6,950 nt of DNA from Christensenella sp. UBA1252 (lineage in GTDB: Bacteria; Bacillota; Clostridia; Christensenellales; CAG-1252), in the NCBI GenBank assembly GCA_002308575.1, contig DBVY01000040.1, positions 24,042 through 30,991 on the forward strand. Direction: 5' to 3'. Positions 4,212-6,950 of the stretch are shown piece by piece; position 1 is the first letter of the stretch, and each line of letters opens with the position of its first letter. Made by a program: the position numbers and the translations under genes. The notes under the pieces were generated by a model that did not search any database, was not told where the DNA came from, and was given only the letters and a program-made list of their open reading frames with translations.

Positions 4212-6950
4212 TCACAGCATGATCAAAAGCTCGTAGCCCGACGTCGATTCGTACGTTACCACTTCACTTCCGCCGATTAAATACCATTCATATGTATTAT
4301 CATCGATCGCCCACCAAATCGCATCCGTGCAATTTGTCTTCGTCGCGAAATACGTTTTATCGAAGAAAATATCGAGCGTCAGATACGAGGTGGTCGAATT
4401 TTGTTTTTGCGCAAGTGCAAGGGCGATCAATTGATTGAGCTCGCTTTGACTCGTTATAACCATATCGTTCGCCTCGGACGGGGCACCCGTTCCGAAATGG
4501 ATTAAAGCGTACGGATTCGTGTCGTCAAGCGCGCTGCAACTTGCTTCGTCGTAATTCAGGGAATAATACCCGAGATCGAATTTTTGCAAATCGCTGATCA
4601 GGAAGTTCTCGAAAGAGAAAAGCTCTTGCTTGCTTTGCGTTCCGAGATTGGCGTGCGTCGCGTCGAGCACGTACCATTGCTTTTCGCCCGTTCCGATATC
4701 GATCCAAAACTTATTCCACGCGTGGGTTTCGTTGGTCACGCGCACGCATTTCATATCCTCGATACCCGCGAGGATACAAACGGCTTTCGAGATGCCGTCG
4801 CAAACGGCGACGTGATAATCGAAGACGCCTTCCGCATACCAAGCCGTACAAGTCGACCAATTGATCGTACCATTCGCAGAGGCGTCGATCGCGCCGTAAT
4901 CGTACTCGACGTTCGCAACGATCCATTGCGTAATCGCATAGGCTTTTTGCAGATCGGTCATATCGTCCGTTATGATCTCGCGATTGATTTCTTTCGCCGC
5001 GTTCAAAATCGATTCCGCGACGGATCCCGCCGTCGGAAGCGGTTTATAGCCGTGCGAGAACGCATAGAACAATTGATCGGACGTCGTGACAGAAACGCTG
5101 TAAAGCCTGCTCTTATACGGGAAATCGTCGAAATTGTTCGCGCGATTCGTTCCGACTTTATCAATGAGGACGAAATCTTGTTGCGTATACTCGTCCCGCG
5201 CGTAATCCCCGCTTTCCGGCGTAACGGTGCAAACGTTTGCGATTTGGAAATCTCCGGAATCCGTATAGGACGCATATAAATACGTAACGTTGTTTCCTTT
5301 ACTCCCATAAAAGACGTCTCTCGTCCAGTTCTGCGAAGTGACCATCTCGCTCGCCGCAGCCAAAATTCCGCTCATATTCTCCGTCGTCATATTCGGATAG
5401 GAGAAATACTTCGGCGTCGTTATCATATAGAAGTTCAAATAGTCGTAAAACAGAGCCAATTCCCGCAAAGAGCCGATCGCGATCAAATGATCTATGTCGC
5501 TTCCGCCCGAGTTGTATTTCGTCAGATAATCCTGCATTTCTTCGCGCTGGCAGACCTTGCAGGTGTAAGCCTCGTACTCGTGCGGCGCGTAAGAAGATCC
5601 CGTCGTTTCGGAATACGTTGCGTCGCAACGACTGCACGCGTAATGGGTGACCGCATACGCGATACAGGTCGCGGGCGTGGTCGAGGTTACCGAATAATCG
5701 TGTCCGAGCGCGGCGATCTCCTGATAGGTCGTATAATCGCAACGAGAACAGGTTTGATACGCCGACCAACCTGCCTCGGTACAGGTTGCCGCCTGCGCCG
5801 CGTGCTGAATCAGATCGTGACTTCCGTTGGTCGGGATTACGGATTGCGCTACAATCACGTAGGCGCAAACCGAGCAATGCGAGCCCGCGGTCAAGCCGGG
5901 TTCGGTGCAAGTTGCCGCGACCGCCGCGTCCGTAACGGGCGTATGGTTCGCGTAATCGAAATTCACCGAGCAACGGGCGCAATCGTAATAGTGTTGATCC
6001 GCGTTCGAATGGATCGATCCTCTTTGGTGTCCGAGCGCCGCAATCGTTTGATAGGTCGTATAATCGCAACGAGAACAAGTGTCGTAGGCCGTATGACCCG
6101 CCGTAGTGCAAGTCGCCGCGACCGCGTCGTGGTGGGTCAGGTTATGCCCGAGGGCACCAATCGCCTGATAGGTCGTGTAGGAGCAACGCGAACAGGTGTC
6201 GTATGCCTCGTAGCCCGCTTGCGTACACGTGGCGGCTTGCCCCTCGTGATGCGTGATGTTGTGATCGTTATTGGTCGGAACGACCGATTGCGCGACGATC
6301 ACGTACGCGCAAACCGAGCAATGGGAGCCCGCGGTCAAGCCCGTTTGCGAGCAATTTGCCGCGACCGCCGCATCCGCGACCGCCGTATGCGCGGTATAGG
6401 ACATTTCCGTCGAGCAACGAAGGCAAGTATAGTAGTGACCTCCCTCGTTCGAATAGAGGTTGATCCCTTGCAAGTGACCGAGCGCGGGGATCTCTTCGCG
6501 AGTCGTGTAACCACAGCGAGCGCACGCTTCGTACGCTTGATGCCCGCTTTCAACGCAAGTCGGGTTCTTTTTCGGATAGGAATGGATCGAATGCCCGAGC
6601 GCAGCGACTTCCTGATAGGTCGTATAGTCGCAACGCGCGCACGTTACGTACGCATAATGACCGCTCTCGGTACAGGTCGGAACAAGCGCGCTGTGTTGCA
6701 CCTCGTCGTGACCGAGCGCGGGAGTTTCTTCGTAGGTCGTGTAATCGCATTTCGAGCAAACGTCGTACGCCTTATAGCCCGCTTCGGTACACGTCGCCGC
6801 GACTGCGTTATAATGAGTCAAAGAGTGACCCGTCGCCGCAATTGCTTCGTAGGTCGTATAGTCGCAACGCGAACAGGTGTCGTACGCCTTATAGCCCGCT
6901 TCCGTACACGTTGCGGCTTGCCCTTCGTGATGCGTGATGTTGTGATCGTT
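4212..6950 (-). CDS. Repeat-rich transglutaminase-like surface protein (N-terminus outside window)
   Basis: 912 residues are visible (residue 1 is the codon ending at 6950). The frame is open at the right edge, so the true start and any signal peptide lie outside. Residues 1 to about 471 are cysteine-rich repeats (annotated separately). Residues 472 to about 642 form a linker region I cannot assign. Residues about 643-788 are a transglutaminase-like domain with the triad Cys717 (AVCDGISKA), His743 (ETHAWN) and Asp763 (YVLDATH). The Cys codon is at 4800-4802, the His at 4722-4724 and the Asp at 4662-4664. About 120 residues follow. I see no LPXTG motif and no C-terminal membrane segment, so attachment, if any, must come from the N-terminus, the repeats or a partner. 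Members of this superfamily include crosslinking enzymes, cysteine peptidases and inactive binding proteins. The intact triad argues for activity; the reaction itself is not determined. It is the first visible gene of the cluster and would be secreted. Confidence 0.88.
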   Translation of the reverse strand, partial: NDHNITHHEGQAATCTEAGYKAYDTCSRCDYTTYEAIAATGHSLTHYNAVAATCTEAGYKAYDVCSKCDYTTYEETPALGHDEVQHSALVPTCTESGHYAYVTCARCDYTTYQEVAALGHSIHSYPKKNPTCVESGHQAYEACARCGYTTREEIPALGHLQGINLYSNEGGHYYTCLRCSTEMSYTAHTAVADAAVAANCSQTGLTAGSHCSVCAYVIVAQSVVPTNNDHNITHHEGQAATCTQAGYEAYDTCSRCSYTTYQAIGALGHNLTHHDAVAATCTTAGHTAYDTCSRCDYTTYQTIAALGHQRGSIHSNADQHYYDCARCSVNFDYANHTPVTDAAVAATCTEPGLTAGSHCSVCAYVIVAQSVIPTNGSHDLIQHAAQAATCTEAGWSAYQTCSRCDYTTYQEIAALGHDYSVTSTTPATCIAYAVTHYACSRCDATYSETTGSSYAPHEYEAYTCKVCQREEMQDYLTKYNSGGSDIDHLIAIGSLRELALFYDYLNFYMITTPKYFSYPNMTTENMSGILAAASEMVTSQNWTRDVFYGSKGNNVTYLYASYTDSGDFQIANVCTVTPESGDYARDEYTQQDFVLIDKVGTNRANNFDDFPYKSRLYSVSVTTSDQLFYAFSHGYKPLPTAGSVAESILNAAKEINREIITDDMTDLQKAYAITQWIVANVEYDYGAIDASANGTINWSTCTAWYAEGVFDYHVAVCDGISKAVCILAGIEDMKCVRVTNETHAWNKFWIDIGTGEKQWYVLDATHANLGTQSKQELFSFENFLISDLQKFDLGYYSLNYDEASCSALDDTNPYALIHFGTGAPSEANDMVITSQSELNQLIALALAQKQNSTTSYLTLDIFFDKTYFATKTNCTDAIWWAIDDNTYEWYLIGGSEVVTYESTSGYELLIML
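4587..5024 (-). other. Transglutaminase-like catalytic domain
   Basis: Approximate extent of the papain-like transglutaminase core in the repeat protein. The helix before the catalytic cysteine contains LQKAYAITQWIVANVEYDYG, the usual helical lead-in of this fold. It is followed by VCDGISKAVCILAG, which carries the nucleophile, then THAWNKFWI with the histidine and WYVLDATHAN with the aspartate. Order and spacing match the superfamily. Boundaries are estimated by eye. Confidence 0.85.
5538..6950 (-). repeat. In-frame array of cysteine-rich 39-residue repeats
   Basis: Seven copies of a 39-residue (117-base) unit lie at 6822-6938, 6705-6821, 6588-6704, 6471-6587, 6141-6257, 6024-6140 and 5697-5813. 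The shared pattern is C-x10-C-x2-C-x12-H, with consensus around ATCTEAG..AYDTCSRC, DYTTY and ALGH. Two longer units interrupt them at 6258-6470 (71 residues) and 5814-6023 (70 residues). Each long unit joins a partial module (HYY-x-C-x-RC) to a variant module with the same C-x10-C-x2-C spacing but x15 before the histidine (QSV-x-PTN-x-x-H). A degenerate unit ends the array at about 5538-5696 and finishes with a lone C-x2-C. The array continues past the right edge. Confidence 0.92.
6222..6269 (-). repeat. Near-identical 48-base copy of 6903-6950
   Basis: This 48-base segment differs from 6903-6950 at two positions by my comparison. The copies are 681 bases apart, exactly the length of four 39-residue units plus one 71-residue unit (227 codons). 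Both cover the junction between a long unit and the next 39-residue unit. The match indicates duplication of a whole higher-order unit in frame. Confidence 0.8.

Noticed and set aside
6819..6821. TTG at 6819-6821 as the start codon of the repeat protein
   Set aside because: The frame stays open to the window edge and encodes another complete repeat unit upstream, so this codon is an internal leucine.
5697..6938. Regularly spaced direct repeats as a CRISPR array
   Set aside because: The period is 117 bases, the repeats are contiguous, diverged and in frame, and they encode a conserved protein pattern. There are no unique spacers.

Overview
The window is one stretch of five tightly packed genes, all on the minus strand. 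The order of transcription therefore runs from the right edge (6950) to the left edge (1). The two outer genes are cut by the window: the first lacks its 5' end and the last lacks its 3' end. Gaps between genes are about 3 to 34 bases. I see no internal terminator, and any promoter must lie beyond 6950. The layout reads as part of a single operon. There is no stretch over 300 bases without a gene, and I found no RNA gene, mobile element or CRISPR array.

In transcription order: (1) 6950-4212, a large protein, presumably secreted. It has an array of cysteine-rich 39-residue repeats, a linker of unknown fold, and a transglutaminase-like domain with an intact Cys-His-Asp triad. (2) 4201-3212 and (3) 3177-2152, two tandem paralogues, each with one N-terminal hydrophobic segment (signal peptide or membrane anchor) and a long exported part. 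I cannot assign them to a known family. (4) 2134-584, a membrane protein with about five N-terminal membrane segments, a purple-acid-phosphatase-like N-terminal domain and a complete calcineurin-like metallophosphoesterase domain. (5) 580-1, the N-terminal part of a GH27 alpha-galactosidase without a signal peptide.

The organism is most likely an uncultured gut-type member of the Bacillota (Clostridia). This is inferred from moderate GC (around 50% by eye), a strong AAGGAGGA-type ribosome binding site, and the style of the repeats (ATCT..G..AY..CSRC.YTTY....ALGH), which I associate with surface proteins of gut Clostridia. The absence of lipoprotein or outer-membrane features fits this. The assignment below phylum is a guess.

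Four of the five products appear exported or membrane-bound, so the cluster looks like a cell-surface module. A repeat-bearing transglutaminase-like enzyme, two anchored partner proteins and an outward-facing phosphoesterase are made together. A cytoplasmic galactosidase is translationally linked at the end. The most unusual parts are the repeat array, which has a possible metal-binding pattern and signs of recent duplication at DNA level, and the unassigned paralogue pair.
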